Of a stretch of 64,000 nt of DNA, positions 18,026-25,765 are shown in pieces. Positions within the stretch are counted from its first letter, which is position 1; each line of letters opens with the position of its first letter. The stretch is taken from the NCBI GenBank assembly GCA_910579135.1, contig CAJTTM010000001.1, forward strand, positions 186,001-250,000, read 5' to 3'. The notes beneath the pieces are model-generated. The model had not been told where the DNA came from and searched no databases. It saw only the letters and a program-made list of their open reading frames with translations. Origin of the DNA: an uncultured Erysipelotrichales bacterium (GTDB lineage: Bacteria; Bacillota_I; Bacilli_A; Erysipelotrichales; Coprobacillaceae). Both the position numbers and the translations under genes were made by a program.

Positions 18026-18571
18026 TTATTTTCCAAAATATCTTTTTAATAATCCAGCAAAAGCTTTTCCATGTCTAGCTTCATCTCTAGCCATTTCATG
18101 AACTGTATCATGAATTGCATCTAAATTTAAAGCTTTAGCACGTTTTGCTAAATCAGTTTTTCCTAAAGTTGCTCCATTTTCAGCTTCAACTCTAACTCTT
18201 AAGTTTTCTTCTGTAGAATCACATACAACTTCACCTAATAATTCAGCAAATTTAGCAGCATGTTCTGCTTCTTCATAAGCAGCTTTTTCCCAATATAAAC
18301 CAATTTCAGGATAACCTTCTCTATGAGCAACTCTTGCCATTGCTAAATACATACCAACTTCACTGCATTCTCCTTCAAAGTTAGCTCTTAAATCTTTCTT
18401 AATATCTTCAGGAACATCTTTAGCTACACCAACAACATGTTCACTAGCCCAAGTCATTTCTCCTTCTTGTTTTACAAATTTATCTGCACCAACTTTACAT
18501 ACTGGACATTGTTCAGGTGCTGCATCTCCTTCGTATACATAACCACATACACTACAAACCCATTTTGCCAT
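18026..18571 (-). CDS. reverse rubrerythrin (NADH peroxidase-type)
   Basis: A 181-residue non-haem iron peroxidase with reversed domain order: an N-terminal rubredoxin ([20 protein letters not shown], residues 6-25, two CxxC pairs) followed by a four-helix diiron domain with [20 protein letters not shown] (about 71-90), [14 protein letters not shown] and a final [13 protein letters not shown] (about 157-169). It detoxifies peroxide with electrons from NADH or reduced rubredoxin, a key oxygen-defence enzyme in anaerobes. It is monocistronic with its own terminator; a TATAAT box lies about 30 bases before the start. Confidence 0.95.
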   Translation of the reverse strand: MAKWVCSVCGYVYEGDAAPEQCPVCKVGADKFVKQEGEMTWASEHVVGVAKDVPEDIKKDLRANFEGECSEVGMYLAMARVAHREGYPEIGLYWEKAAYEEAEHAAKFAELLGEVVCDSTEENLRVRVEAENGATLGKTDLAKRAKALNLDAIHDTVHEMARDEARHGKAFAGLLKRYFGK

Positions 18572-18683
18572 TTTTATTACCTCCTATTATATCTCTTATG
18601 ACTTTTATATTATACACGATTCAATATTAAAAAAAAAGCAAAATGCTTAAAAAAACATATTTTCAATTTCCATACATAATACC

Positions 18684-18712
18684 TTGCTTTCTATATCTTA
18701 TTTTATTATAAT
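18684..18712 (+). promoter_or_regulatory. sigma-A promoter of the pantothenate/CoA operon
   Basis: TTGCTT (18684-18689), 17-base spacer, TATAAT (18707-18712). The expected start falls at 18718-18720, so the transcript begins with the first bases of the structured element described next. Confidence 0.8.
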
Positions 18713-18718
18713 ATCTAC

Positions 18719-18782
18719 GTTGTTAAAGGATAAATATTTGTAGTGACTATTGATTAGCACTAACAATTTATAAGATAGCAAC
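18719..18782 (+). promoter_or_regulatory. compact structured 5' leader RNA, candidate riboswitch, upstream of panT-coaBC-coaX
   Basis: The first 64 transcribed bases can fold into one long arm. Stem 1: GTTGTTA (18719-18725) with TAGCAAC (18776-18782). An internal loop AAGG/AAGA follows. Stem 2: ATAAAT (18730-18735) with ATTTAT (18766-18771). Then TGT (18739-18741) with ACA (18763-18765), AGTG (18742-18745) with CACT (18758-18761) and a bulged A at 18762, then CTA (18747-18749) with TAG (18755-18757) closing a TTGAT loop, with A18746 bulged. Bulged adenines on a hairpin ahead of a pantothenate gene recall the pan motif RNA, but I cannot test the match. Confidence 0.55.
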
Positions 18783-18795
18783 AAAATATATTAAC

Positions 18796-18815
18796 GTCGT
18801 ATTTTTATAAACGAC
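18796..18815 (+). promoter_or_regulatory. hairpin next to the panT ribosome-binding site
   Basis: GTCGT (18796-18800) pairs with ACGAC (18811-18815) around ten A/T bases; the GGAGG ribosome site begins three bases later. It could act as the expression platform of the leader element, but this is inference from position. Confidence 0.4.
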
Positions 18816-18829
18816 AGTGGAGGAAAAAA

Positions 18830-19423
18830 ATGAATAATCAAAAAACAAAGAACCTAACTTTATTATCGTTATTTATAGCGATAGAAATCTTAATGGTTAG
18901 TGTTCCCTTCTTAGGGTTCATACCTGTTGGTCCATTAAGAGCAACGACACTGCATATTCCAGTTATTATAGCTGGAATTGTACTTGGAAAAGATAAAGGA
19001 GCATTAATAGGATTGGTATTTGGAATCAATAGCCTTATTGTCAATACAATCTCTCCTTCTGCTATTTCTTTTGTCTTTTCACCATTTATCAGCGGTTCTT
19101 TTTTAAGTGTCTTATTAGTAATCATACCTAGAGTATGTATCGGTTATGTTGCTGGTATTCTATATGAAACGCTTAAAGAAAAGAATGAAATTATTGCTAT
19201 GACATGTGGAAGTTTCATTGGAGCAATGACAAATACTATCTTAGTTATGAGTGGTATTTATTTGTTGTTTGGAGAAACTTATGCTAAAATAATTGGTAAG
19301 AATTTTGAAGAATTACTACCCTATATTGTTTCTATTGTAACAACGCAAGGATTATTAGAAGCAATAGTTGGAACAATCATTGCAGTTATGGTAAGTCGTG
19401 TTTTAATTAAAATTAAACATTAA
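18830..19423 (+). CDS. panT: ECF transporter S component, predicted pantothenate-specific
   Basis: A 197-residue membrane protein with about six helices, of the ECF S-component type: the helix-1 region LTLLSLFIAIEILMVSVPFLG followed by GPLRATTLHIPVIIAGIVLG (about residues 31-52) matches the substrate-pocket segment of this family. S components capture a vitamin and use a shared EcfA/EcfA'/EcfT module encoded elsewhere. Specificity for pantothenate is inferred from the operon: coaBC follows after 11 bases and coaX after that. A GTGGAGG site precedes ATG at 18830, and a structured leader lies upstream. Confidence 0.82.
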   Translation: MNNQKTKNLTLLSLFIAIEILMVSVPFLGFIPVGPLRATTLHIPVIIAGIVLGKDKGALIGLVFGINSLIVNTISPSAISFVFSPFISGSFLSVLLVIIPRVCIGYVAGILYETLKEKNEIIAMTCGSFIGAMTNTILVMSGIYLLFGETYAKIIGKNFEELLPYIVSIVTTQGLLEAIVGTIIAVMVSRVLIKIKH

Positions 19424-19434
19424 AGGAGTTTATC

Positions 19435-20616
19435 ATGAAAAAGAAAAAAATTATTGTTGGAATCTGTGGAAGTGTAGCGGCTTTTAAGGCTATTCAATTG
19501 ATTAGTGATTTATATAAAATGGATTATGAATTAGAAGTTGTTATGAGTGAATCTGCATCTCGTTTTGTAACACCATTATCTATTCAATCTATTATTAAAA
19601 AGAAAGTTTACATTAATGTATTTGATGACGATCCAGATAAAATAACACATATTGATATTGTAAAAAATGCTGATTTGTTTATTATTGTTCCAGCAACTGC
19701 TAATACAATTGCAAAAATCACTTATGGTTTATCTGATAACATGCTAACTGCATCCTTTTTAGCAGCAACATGTACAAAAATGATTGCTCCTGCTATGAAT
19801 GTACATATGTATGAAAATCAAGTTACACAAAAAAATATTCAAAAATGTAAAGATCTTGGAATAATGTTTATCGAGCCCACTTCAGGGCTTCTTGCATGTG
19901 GTGATACTGGCAAAGGAAAACTTGCAAATCAAGAAGACATTCTTTCATATATTGAATATGCTCTTTCACCAAAACCATTGAAAGGAAAAAATGTTTTGAT
20001 TACTGCTGGTCCAACAATAGAAGAAATAGATCCTGTTAGATACATTACTAATCATTCAAGTGGTAAAATGGGTTATGCTCTTGCTAAAGCCGCATTTAAT
20101 CTTGGAGCAACTACAACTTTAATTAGTGGACCTACTACTTTAAAAGTTCCTTTAGGAGTTCAATTTATTGCTGTTAAATCTTCTAAAGAGATGTTTGAAC
20201 AATGTAAAAAATTATATACATATCAGGATTATATTGTTAAAGCCGCTGCTGTAGGTGATTATTCACCTATTCATTATTCTAATGAAAAAATAAAGAAAAA
20301 AGATTCAACTTTAAACATTGAATTAAAGAAGAATGAGGACATACTTGCTTATTTAGGAAAGCATAAAACAAATCAAAAAATATGTGGATTTGCTATGGAG
20401 ACAGAAAATCTTATTGAAAATGCAACTTTAAAATTAAAAAGCAAGAATTGTGATATGTTGGTTGCTAATTCATTAAAGGAAAAAGGTGCTGGTTTTCAAG
20501 GTGATACCAATGTTGTGACTTTGTTGTTTAAAGATTATAGTAAAAAATTGGAACTAATGGATAAAAATAAGCTTGCTTATATTATTTTAGAAGAATTAAT
20601 GAAATGTGGAGGTTAA
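19435..20616 (+). CDS. coaBC: bifunctional phosphopantothenoylcysteine decarboxylase / phosphopantothenate-cysteine ligase
   Basis: A 393-residue enzyme joining two CoA pathway steps. The N-terminal flavoprotein decarboxylase (CoaC) has GICGSVAAFKAIQLI (residues 8-22) and PAMNVHMYEN (about 117-126, catalytic region). The C-terminal CTP-dependent ligase (CoaB) has LITAGPTIEEIDPVRYITNH (about 187-206) and KAAAVGDYSP (about 263). Its end overlaps the ribosome site of coaX. AAGGAGTTTATC precedes the ATG. It ligates cysteine to phosphopantothenate, then decarboxylates the product. Confidence 0.97.
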   Translation: MKKKKIIVGICGSVAAFKAIQLISDLYKMDYELEVVMSESASRFVTPLSIQSIIKKKVYINVFDDDPDKITHIDIVKNADLFIIVPATANTIAKITYGLSDNMLTASFLAATCTKMIAPAMNVHMYENQVTQKNIQKCKDLGIMFIEPTSGLLACGDTGKGKLANQEDILSYIEYALSPKPLKGKNVLITAGPTIEEIDPVRYITNHSSGKMGYALAKAAFNLGATTTLISGPTTLKVPLGVQFIAVKSSKEMFEQCKKLYTYQDYIVKAAAVGDYSPIHYSNEKIKKKDSTLNIELKKNEDILAYLGKHKTNQKICGFAMETENLIENATLKLKSKNCDMLVANSLKEKGAGFQGDTNVVTLLFKDYSKKLELMDKNKLAYIILEELMKCGG

Positions 20617-20617
20617 T

Positions 20618-21394
20618 ATGTTATTAGTTATTGATATTGGTAATACAAATATTACAATGGGATTATATGATGGAAATAAACTTAAAGGCAATTATCGTTT
20701 AACAACGAAATTTCAAAGAACATCTGATGAGTATGGATTTATGTTATTATCATTCTTAAATGCAACTTCAATTCAAGTCAATGAAATACAAGATATTATT
20801 ATTTCTAGTGTTGTTCCAAAGATTAATTATTCTTTTATAAATTCAATTAAGAAGTATTTATTCAAAGATCCTATTATGATAGGACCTGGTGTAAAGACTG
20901 GTATCGCTATTAAAATAGATAATCCTGCAACATTAGGAGCAGATAGATTAGTTGATGCTGCTGGAGCATTCTATACTTATGGTGGTCCATGCATTGTTAT
21001 TGATTTTGGTACTGCAACAACCTATGATGTTGTAAGTGAAAAAGGAGAATTCCTTGGAGGTACAACCGCTCCAGGTATTGGAATATGTGCTCATGCCTTG
21101 TCCTCACAAGCTGCAAAACTACCTGAAATTGAAATTACTAAGCCTGATAAATTAATTGCTAAAAACACTGTAAAAAGTATGCAAGCAGGTGTTGTTTATG
21201 GTTATATTGGGCAAACTGAATATATTATTAAAAAATTAAAAGAAGAATATGGAAAAGATATGAAAGTTATTTCTACTGGAGGACTAGGAAAAATTATTGC
21301 TAATGAAACAAATGAAATTGATATTCATGATGTGGATTTAACTTTTAAAGGACTTAAAATCATATATGATAAAAACGTAAAAAAAGGTGCCTAG
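20618..21394 (+). CDS. coaX: type III pantothenate kinase
   Basis: A 258-residue ASKHA-fold kinase that phosphorylates pantothenate, the first CoA step. Motifs are LVIDIGNTNITMGLYD (residues 3-18, phosphate-binding), LGADRLVDAAGA near residue 107, VIDFGTATTYDVV (about 127-139) and GGTTAPGIG. I chose ATG at 20618 since TGGAGGTTAAT lies before it, inside the end of coaBC, leaving one base between the genes. CoaX is the potassium- and feedback-insensitive kinase type. The stop codon sits in a terminator loop. Confidence 0.96.
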   Translation: MLLVIDIGNTNITMGLYDGNKLKGNYRLTTKFQRTSDEYGFMLLSFLNATSIQVNEIQDIIISSVVPKINYSFINSIKKYLFKDPIMIGPGVKTGIAIKIDNPATLGADRLVDAAGAFYTYGGPCIVIDFGTATTYDVVSEKGEFLGGTTAPGIGICAHALSSQAAKLPEIEITKPDKLIAKNTVKSMQAGVVYGYIGQTEYIIKKLKEEYGKDMKVISTGGLGKIIANETNEIDIHDVDLTFKGLKIIYDKNVKKGA

Positions 21395-21401
21395 CACCTT
21401 T
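21383..21401. terminator. bidirectional terminator between coaX and pepD
   Basis: AAAGGTGC with GCACCTTT around CTA, flanked by A- and T-runs. The coaX TAG stop is in the loop, and pepD ends one base beyond. Confidence 0.85.
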
Positions 21402-22835
21402 TTATAATACCTCTATAAAATCTTTTAAACGATCATAAACTCTTTTAAATGAATCAATATCAAGTTTTTCATCAGGACTATGAATACCACTCATATTGGG
21501 TCCATAAGTGACTATATCTAAACTAGGAATCTTTGCTTTAAAAATACCTGTTTCTAACCCTCCATGAGTTGCTCTTTCTATTAAATCAATACCATACTTT
21601 TCATTAAAAAATTCTTTCATTTGTTTTCTAATTTGAGAATGAGGATCATATTGCCATCCCCCATACTCACTATTCACATGAATACTAAGACCATATATTG
21701 AAGCAATCATCTCTATTTTATCAGTTAATTCATCTAATGCCCCCTTAATTGGAGAACGTAATGAATAAATGATTTCAACTTTATAATCATCAGTTTTAAT
21801 AACTCCGTTATTCAATGAAATTAATGTTAATCCATCAATTTCTTTAGATTTAGCAATCAATCCATTAGGGGCTAAAAAGACTGTATTAATAATAGCTTCA
21901 CTATCACTAGAATTCATGGCTTTATTAGCACTACATCTATTTAACTCAATAGAAAAATGAGGTTCTTGTTTACGATATTGTGCTTTAATAGCATAAAATC
22001 CTTTCTCTATAATCGTTTCAATTTCTTCAATAGAACTTTCACTCGCAAACATACATCCACATTCTCTTGCTATCGCATTATCTTTTAAACCACCATCAAT
22101 TTTGACAATTCTTACGTCAATACCATTTTTTATTAACATATGCATTAATTTAACATTTAATTGAATTGCATTTCCTTTATCCTTATCAATCATTTCACCA
22201 GAATGACCACCAGATAATCCTTTAATAATCAAATGATAAACTGGTGAATCATTGTCTTCATATTGAAATTCTTTCACTGCAGCAACTCTTTTCCCACCTG
22301 AAGAAGATGTTGTCACTTCCATTTCATTTTCACAATCCAAACCTATCATTCTTGTTGATTTTAGTAATTTCTCATCTAATGCTGCAGCACCAAATAAACC
22401 TACTTCCTCCTGTACAGTAAAAACACACTCTAAAGGTGGATGAGAGGCATCTTTATCATCTAATAAAGCCAACATAATCGCCACTCCACAACCATCATCT
22501 GCCCCTAAAGTCGTTCCTCTAGCTTTTAAATTGCCTTCTTCTATATACAAATCTAATGGATCATTTTCAAAATCATGTTCACAATCTTTATTCTTTTCAC
22601 ATACCATATCCATATGTCCTTGTAACATCAATGGTTCATGATCTTCATATGAAGAAGAAGCTTCTTTATAAATAATCACATTATTCATTTCATCTCTATG
22701 ATATTGAAGATTTCTCTCTTTCGCAAACTCTTCTAAATAATCAGAAATTTTTTCCTCATGAAAAGATCCTCTAGGAACTTGTGAAATTTCTTCAAAAAAA
22801 CGATATACACTTACACTACTATCTAATACTGTCAT
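21402..22835 (-). CDS. pepD: aminoacyl-histidine dipeptidase (M20 family)
   Basis: A 477-residue zinc dipeptidase. Near the N-terminus lies YRFFEEISQVPRGSFHEEKIS; metal ligands are in MLQGHMDMVCEKN (about residues 74-86), TTLGADDGCGVAIM (about 114-127) and VQEEVGLFGA (about 147-156), with LSGGHSGEMID near 220 and ATHGGLETGIF near 430. It cleaves Xaa-His and other dipeptides in the cytoplasm. The preceding Smr gene ends three bases before the start and carries the GGAGGG ribosome site in its last codons, so translation is coupled. Confidence 0.95.
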   Translation of the reverse strand: MTVLDSSVSVYRFFEEISQVPRGSFHEEKISDYLEEFAKERNLQYHRDEMNNVIIYKEASSSYEDHEPLMLQGHMDMVCEKNKDCEHDFENDPLDLYIEEGNLKARGTTLGADDGCGVAIMLALLDDKDASHPPLECVFTVQEEVGLFGAAALDEKLLKSTRMIGLDCENEMEVTTSSSGGKRVAAVKEFQYEDNDSPVYHLIIKGLSGGHSGEMIDKDKGNAIQLNVKLMHMLIKNGIDVRIVKIDGGLKDNAIARECGCMFASESSIEEIETIIEKGFYAIKAQYRKQEPHFSIELNRCSANKAMNSSDSEAIINTVFLAPNGLIAKSKEIDGLTLISLNNGVIKTDDYKVEIIYSLRSPIKGALDELTDKIEMIASIYGLSIHVNSEYGGWQYDPHSQIRKQMKEFFNEKYGIDLIERATHGGLETGIFKAKIPSLDIVTYGPNMSGIHSPDEKLDIDSFKRVYDRLKDFIEVL

Positions 22836-22838
22836 TTC

Positions 22839-23075
22839 TTAACCCTCCTGTTTTATAATTAAATCTGTTATACCACCATTCATTGAAAGCTCAATCCTTT
22901 CAATTTTAGGATGACTTCTTAGTTCTTTTCTTATCATATTTCTTAAAACAATACCATTATTACATCCATGTATAATTCTAACCATAAAGACACTTCTACT
23001 TAATTGTTTTAAAGTTCTTAAAATTAGATTTTTTGCCTCTATTCTACTTAATCCATGAACATCAATCTCTAAAAT
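22839..23075 (-). CDS. small Smr-domain protein with a probable ATT start codon
   Basis: A 78-codon frame reading LEIDVHGLSRIEAKNLIL, then VRIIHGCNNGIVLRNMIRKE, then NGGITDLIIKQEG. This is a complete stand-alone Smr domain: the DVHGL motif, the IIHGxxxGxLR motif and the terminal GxTxxxI strand. A TGA lies in frame six codons' distance upstream (five codons before LEI), and no ATG, GTG or TTG is available ahead of DVHGL; ATT at 23073-23075, ten bases after a GGGG, is the only plausible start. Smr domains bind or nick nucleic acid. It follows the pseudouridine synthase gene by two bases. Confidence 0.72.
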   Translation of the reverse strand: MLEIDVHGLSRIEAKNLILRTLKQLSRSVFMVRIIHGCNNGIVLRNMIRKELRSHPKIERIELSMNGGITDLIIKQEG

Positions 23076-23077
23076 AT

Positions 23078-23770
23078 TTAATCAACCCCTTTCAAAATCT
23101 TTATTTCATCATCATTAAGTAATCTTTTTTCACCCTTCCTCAATGAATCATCTAAATAAAGATTACCAATACTCACTCTTTTTAAATCTTTAACTCTATT
23201 TCCAATAGAGAGGAACATTTTCTTAACTTGATGATATTTTCCTTCATATATAGTTAAATAACAATGATAATCATCAATAATATGTATATCAGATGAACAA
23301 CATTTAACATCATTATCAATCACTATTCCTTCTTTAAATAATATAATTACATTATCACATAACTTTTTTTCTAAAGTTACTAAATAACATTTAGGAATAT
23401 GGTTTGTTGGAAGCATCAAAGTCTTCATTAAAGACTTATCATCAGTTAATATCATTAAACCTGTTGTATCAATATCCAATCTACCTATAATAGATAAGTT
23501 CTCTTCTTCAAAAAAATCAACTACACATGGATAATATTTATCACTATTAGCACTTATAAATCCTTTAGGTTTATAAAACATATAATACTTATAAATATGT
23601 GTATTTAATACATGATGACAACATTCAATTTTATCATCTAAAAACACTTTATATCTTATATCAACTATAATCTTACCATTAACTTTAACATATCCATCCC
23701 TAATGAGTTTTCTACATTTCTTCTTATTACCAATATTGTTTTTTATTAAAATAATATACAAATAAATCAA
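23078..23770 (-). CDS. RsuA/RluB-like pseudouridine synthase, divergent paralogue
   Basis: About 230 residues with a weak N-terminal S4 domain (KKKCRKLIRDGYVKVNG, about residues 15-31) and the catalytic block GRLDIDTTGLMILTDD near residue 102, followed by EGKYHQVKKMF near 190, so the active-site Asp is kept. I set the start at TTG 23770 because it aligns with the start of the paralogue at 378-1097 and forms TTGA with the stop of the ParB-like gene; a longer frame opening eight codons upstream crosses GGAGGAG. The RNA target is unknown. It forms a tight cluster with ParB-like and Smr genes. Confidence 0.82.
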   Translation of the reverse strand: MIYLYIILIKNNIGNKKKCRKLIRDGYVKVNGKIIVDIRYKVFLDDKIECCHHVLNTHIYKYYMFYKPKGFISANSDKYYPCVVDFFEEENLSIIGRLDIDTTGLMILTDDKSLMKTLMLPTNHIPKCYLVTLEKKLCDNVIILFKEGIVIDNDVKCCSSDIHIIDDYHCYLTIYEGKYHQVKKMFLSIGNRVKDLKRVSIGNLYLDDSLRKGEKRLLNDDEIKILKGVD

Positions 23771-24051
23771 TGTGTATTTCGACTCCTCCAACAATCATTA
23801 GATCTACTATTTCCATTATTTAAAACAATAATTGTAACATCATCTCCTTTTTGATAAGATGGATTTTCTTTTAATAAATCATTTAATATAGATAATCTTT
23901 TATGACCATCAACACAATAATAATGACCATCAATAATATTAACCTTAATAGGAAATGAAAAACCAATTCTTAATACTGATTGATATAATGTTTGACTATA
24001 TTCTTTATATTCATATTGAATTTTATTTAAATTCACCTTTATTAACCTCAC
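23767..24051 (-). CDS. small ParB/Srx-fold (ParB N-domain-like) protein
   Basis: A 94-residue protein starting MRLIKVNLNKIQYEYKEYSQ with YYCVDGHKRLSIL at about residues 44-56. The VDGHKRL segment resembles the DGHHR signature of the ParB/sulfiredoxin nuclease-like fold. It has no HTH, so it is not a partition ParB. Possible functions of such single domains include nucleotide binding or nicking; none is shown here. It begins a cluster with a pseudouridine synthase and Smr gene, overlapping the former by four bases. Its start is preceded by GAGGTTAATAA. Confidence 0.6.
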   Translation of the reverse strand: MRLIKVNLNKIQYEYKEYSQTLYQSVLRIGFSFPIKVNIIDGHYYCVDGHKRLSILNDLLKENPSYQKGDDVTIIVLNNGNSRSNDCWRSRNTH

Positions 24052-24181
24052 GTATAATCACCTATACTATTATAACATAAATAAATAATAATTTTATATA
24101 TTTATTTCTAAATAAGAAAAGCGTTTTCATTTAAAAATGAACATGATATAATTAATATAAGATTTTCATTGGAGGGATTAC

Positions 24182-24931
24182 ATGAATATTTTATTAAGCC
24201 GTATTTTAACTTATTTGAATGGTACATTATTTCTTGATTATTATTATAAAATATGTACATTTATTGTTTTTCATTACTTAGAAATGGATACCATGACTGA
24301 AGAGAATTTTTTAAAAGAAGGTCACTTTACTAAAGAAGAATTATACAATTTTATTGCTTTACTTGGATTCCATCAATATGAAGAATTTAGAGAAACTCTT
24401 ATTACACATCATGAAACACGATGTAATCAAATTAGAGTAAGAATGATTGGGGCTAGTAGTGATGAACTTATTCAAAACATGGAAAAAAATTGTAGTGATG
24501 AGGAAATGAAAGAAGAAATATCTGATATATGTAGAAAATTATTTAAAAGTAAAAGAATTATTATTATTGGGGCTTTATATCCCATTTCAATAGCGATAGA
24601 ATTACAAACAGATATGATTACCTTTGGTAAGCCTTTCATTCAATATCATAGTTATGATCCTATAGTTATGGATGAAAATGATGTCGTCATCGTTATAAGT
24701 GCTACTGGTAGGGCTTTAGAAGGATTTAGAGAATCTAAAAAAGATGTACATATTGAAAGAGCTCAACAAATATTAATTACTCAAAATAAAAAATATCTAA
24801 GAACTGAAACTTCTGAAAATTGTCATGTTATCTGTGTCCCAGGTAAATTCGATAGTATTAACTTCAATTATCAAATCATGACAATATTTGATTTGATTAG
24901 AATCCACTATTATCAACAATATTATTTATAA
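24182..24931 (+). CDS. RpiR/MurR-family transcriptional regulator
   Basis: A 249-residue protein with an N-terminal RpiR-type helix-turn-helix region (MTEENFLKEGHFTKEELYNF, about residues 36-56) and a C-terminal SIS sugar-phosphate-binding domain (KRIIIIGALYPISIAIEL at about 123-141, VVIVISATGRA near 166). Such regulators respond to phosphosugars. No sugar genes are adjacent, so the target is unknown. The DNA-binding domain is poorer than usual. TTGGAGGGATTAC precedes ATG at 24182, and a TATAAT-like box lies about 25 bases further up. Confidence 0.78.
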   Translation: MNILLSRILTYLNGTLFLDYYYKICTFIVFHYLEMDTMTEENFLKEGHFTKEELYNFIALLGFHQYEEFRETLITHHETRCNQIRVRMIGASSDELIQNMEKNCSDEEMKEEISDICRKLFKSKRIIIIGALYPISIAIELQTDMITFGKPFIQYHSYDPIVMDENDVVIVISATGRALEGFRESKKDVHIERAQQILITQNKKYLRTETSENCHVICVPGKFDSINFNYQIMTIFDLIRIHYYQQYYL

Positions 24932-24971
24932 AAGAAATGACAGAGTTCAATAAATACTCTGCCATTTCTTT
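24932..24971. terminator. bidirectional terminator between the RpiR gene and trpZ
   Basis: AAGAAATGACAGAGT pairs with ACTCTGCCATTTCTT with one mismatch around a 10-base loop, and has T- and A-rich flanks for both strands. Confidence 0.82.
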
Positions 24972-24976
24972 AGTCT

Positions 24977-25765
24977 TTAATCCACTAAAAGCACACGATC
25001 TGTATATTCTTTTGCTGAAGATGAATATAATTGAATAAGGTTTTCTACAGTCATTTTTTCTCTTTCTTGCCCTTCTATAATAGAAACAATTTGGCCATCC
25101 TTCATTATCATTGTTTTATTACCATATTTTAAAGCATCTTCCATATTATGAGTAATCATCAATGTAGTAATCTGATGTTCTTTTACAATCTTTTCACTTA
25201 AAGATAAAACTTTCATAGCTGTTTTTGGATCTAAAGCTGCTGTATGCTCATCTAGTAATAATAGTTGAGGTGTAACAAGTGTTGCCATGAGTAAAGTTAA
25301 TGCTTGACGTTGACCACCAGATAAAGTTCCAACCTTTGTATCTAAACGCTTCTCTAATCCTAAATCTAATTCTTTTAATGCATCTATATAATCATTTCTG
25401 TTATGCTTAGTAAATAGATTTAAACTAAAATGTTTTCCTCTTTGACTTGCAAGTGAAAGATTTTCTTCTATTGTCATAGAAGGTGCAGTTCCTTTTAAAG
25501 GATCTTGAAACAACCTCCCAATACTTCTAGAACACTTATATTCAGGCAAATCAGTAATATCTATACCATCAAGTAAAACTTGACCATCAGTCATTTCTAC
25601 TGCCCCACTAATCGCTTGAAATAAAGTTGATTTACCTGCACCATTACTACCAATAATTGTAACAAAATCACCTTTATCTAAATGAAGATTAACATTTGAT
25701 AAAGCTTTTTTCTCATTAATAGTATCTTGGTTAAAAATAACTGTCACATTTTTTAAATCAAGCAT
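24977..25765 (-). CDS. trpZ: ABC transporter ATPase, predicted tryptophan importer
   Basis: A 262-residue nucleotide-binding subunit: Walker A GSNGAGKSTLF (about residues 37-47), Q-loop GRLFQDPLKG, signature LSGGQRQALTLLMA (about 140-153), Walker B LLLLDEHTAALD (about 160-171) and the H-loop MITHN. It powers import through the permease TrpY. ATG at 25765 follows AAAGGAGAAAGAAAG; a frame 14 codons longer overlaps the permease gene further and has no ribosome site. The gene overlaps trpY by eight bases. Confidence 0.88.
   Translation of the reverse strand: MLDLKNVTVIFNQDTINEKKALSNVNLHLDKGDFVTIIGSNGAGKSTLFQAISGAVEMTDGQVLLDGIDITDLPEYKCSRSIGRLFQDPLKGTAPSMTIEENLSLASQRGKHFSLNLFTKHNRNDYIDALKELDLGLEKRLDTKVGTLSGGQRQALTLLMATLVTPQLLLLDEHTAALDPKTAMKVLSLSEKIVKEHQITTLMITHNMEDALKYGNKTMIMKDGQIVSIIEGQEREKMTVENLIQLYSSSAKEYTDRVLLVD

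Noticed and set aside
18637-18660. Small AAGC/GCTT hairpin with A-runs upstream of the CoA operon promoter
   Set aside because: The stem is only four bases and no gene on the minus strand leads into it; chance in AT-rich sequence is likely.
23767-24051. Chromosome partition parB near a replication origin
   Set aside because: Only the N-terminal fold is present, with no HTH, parA, dnaA or parS-like sequence nearby.
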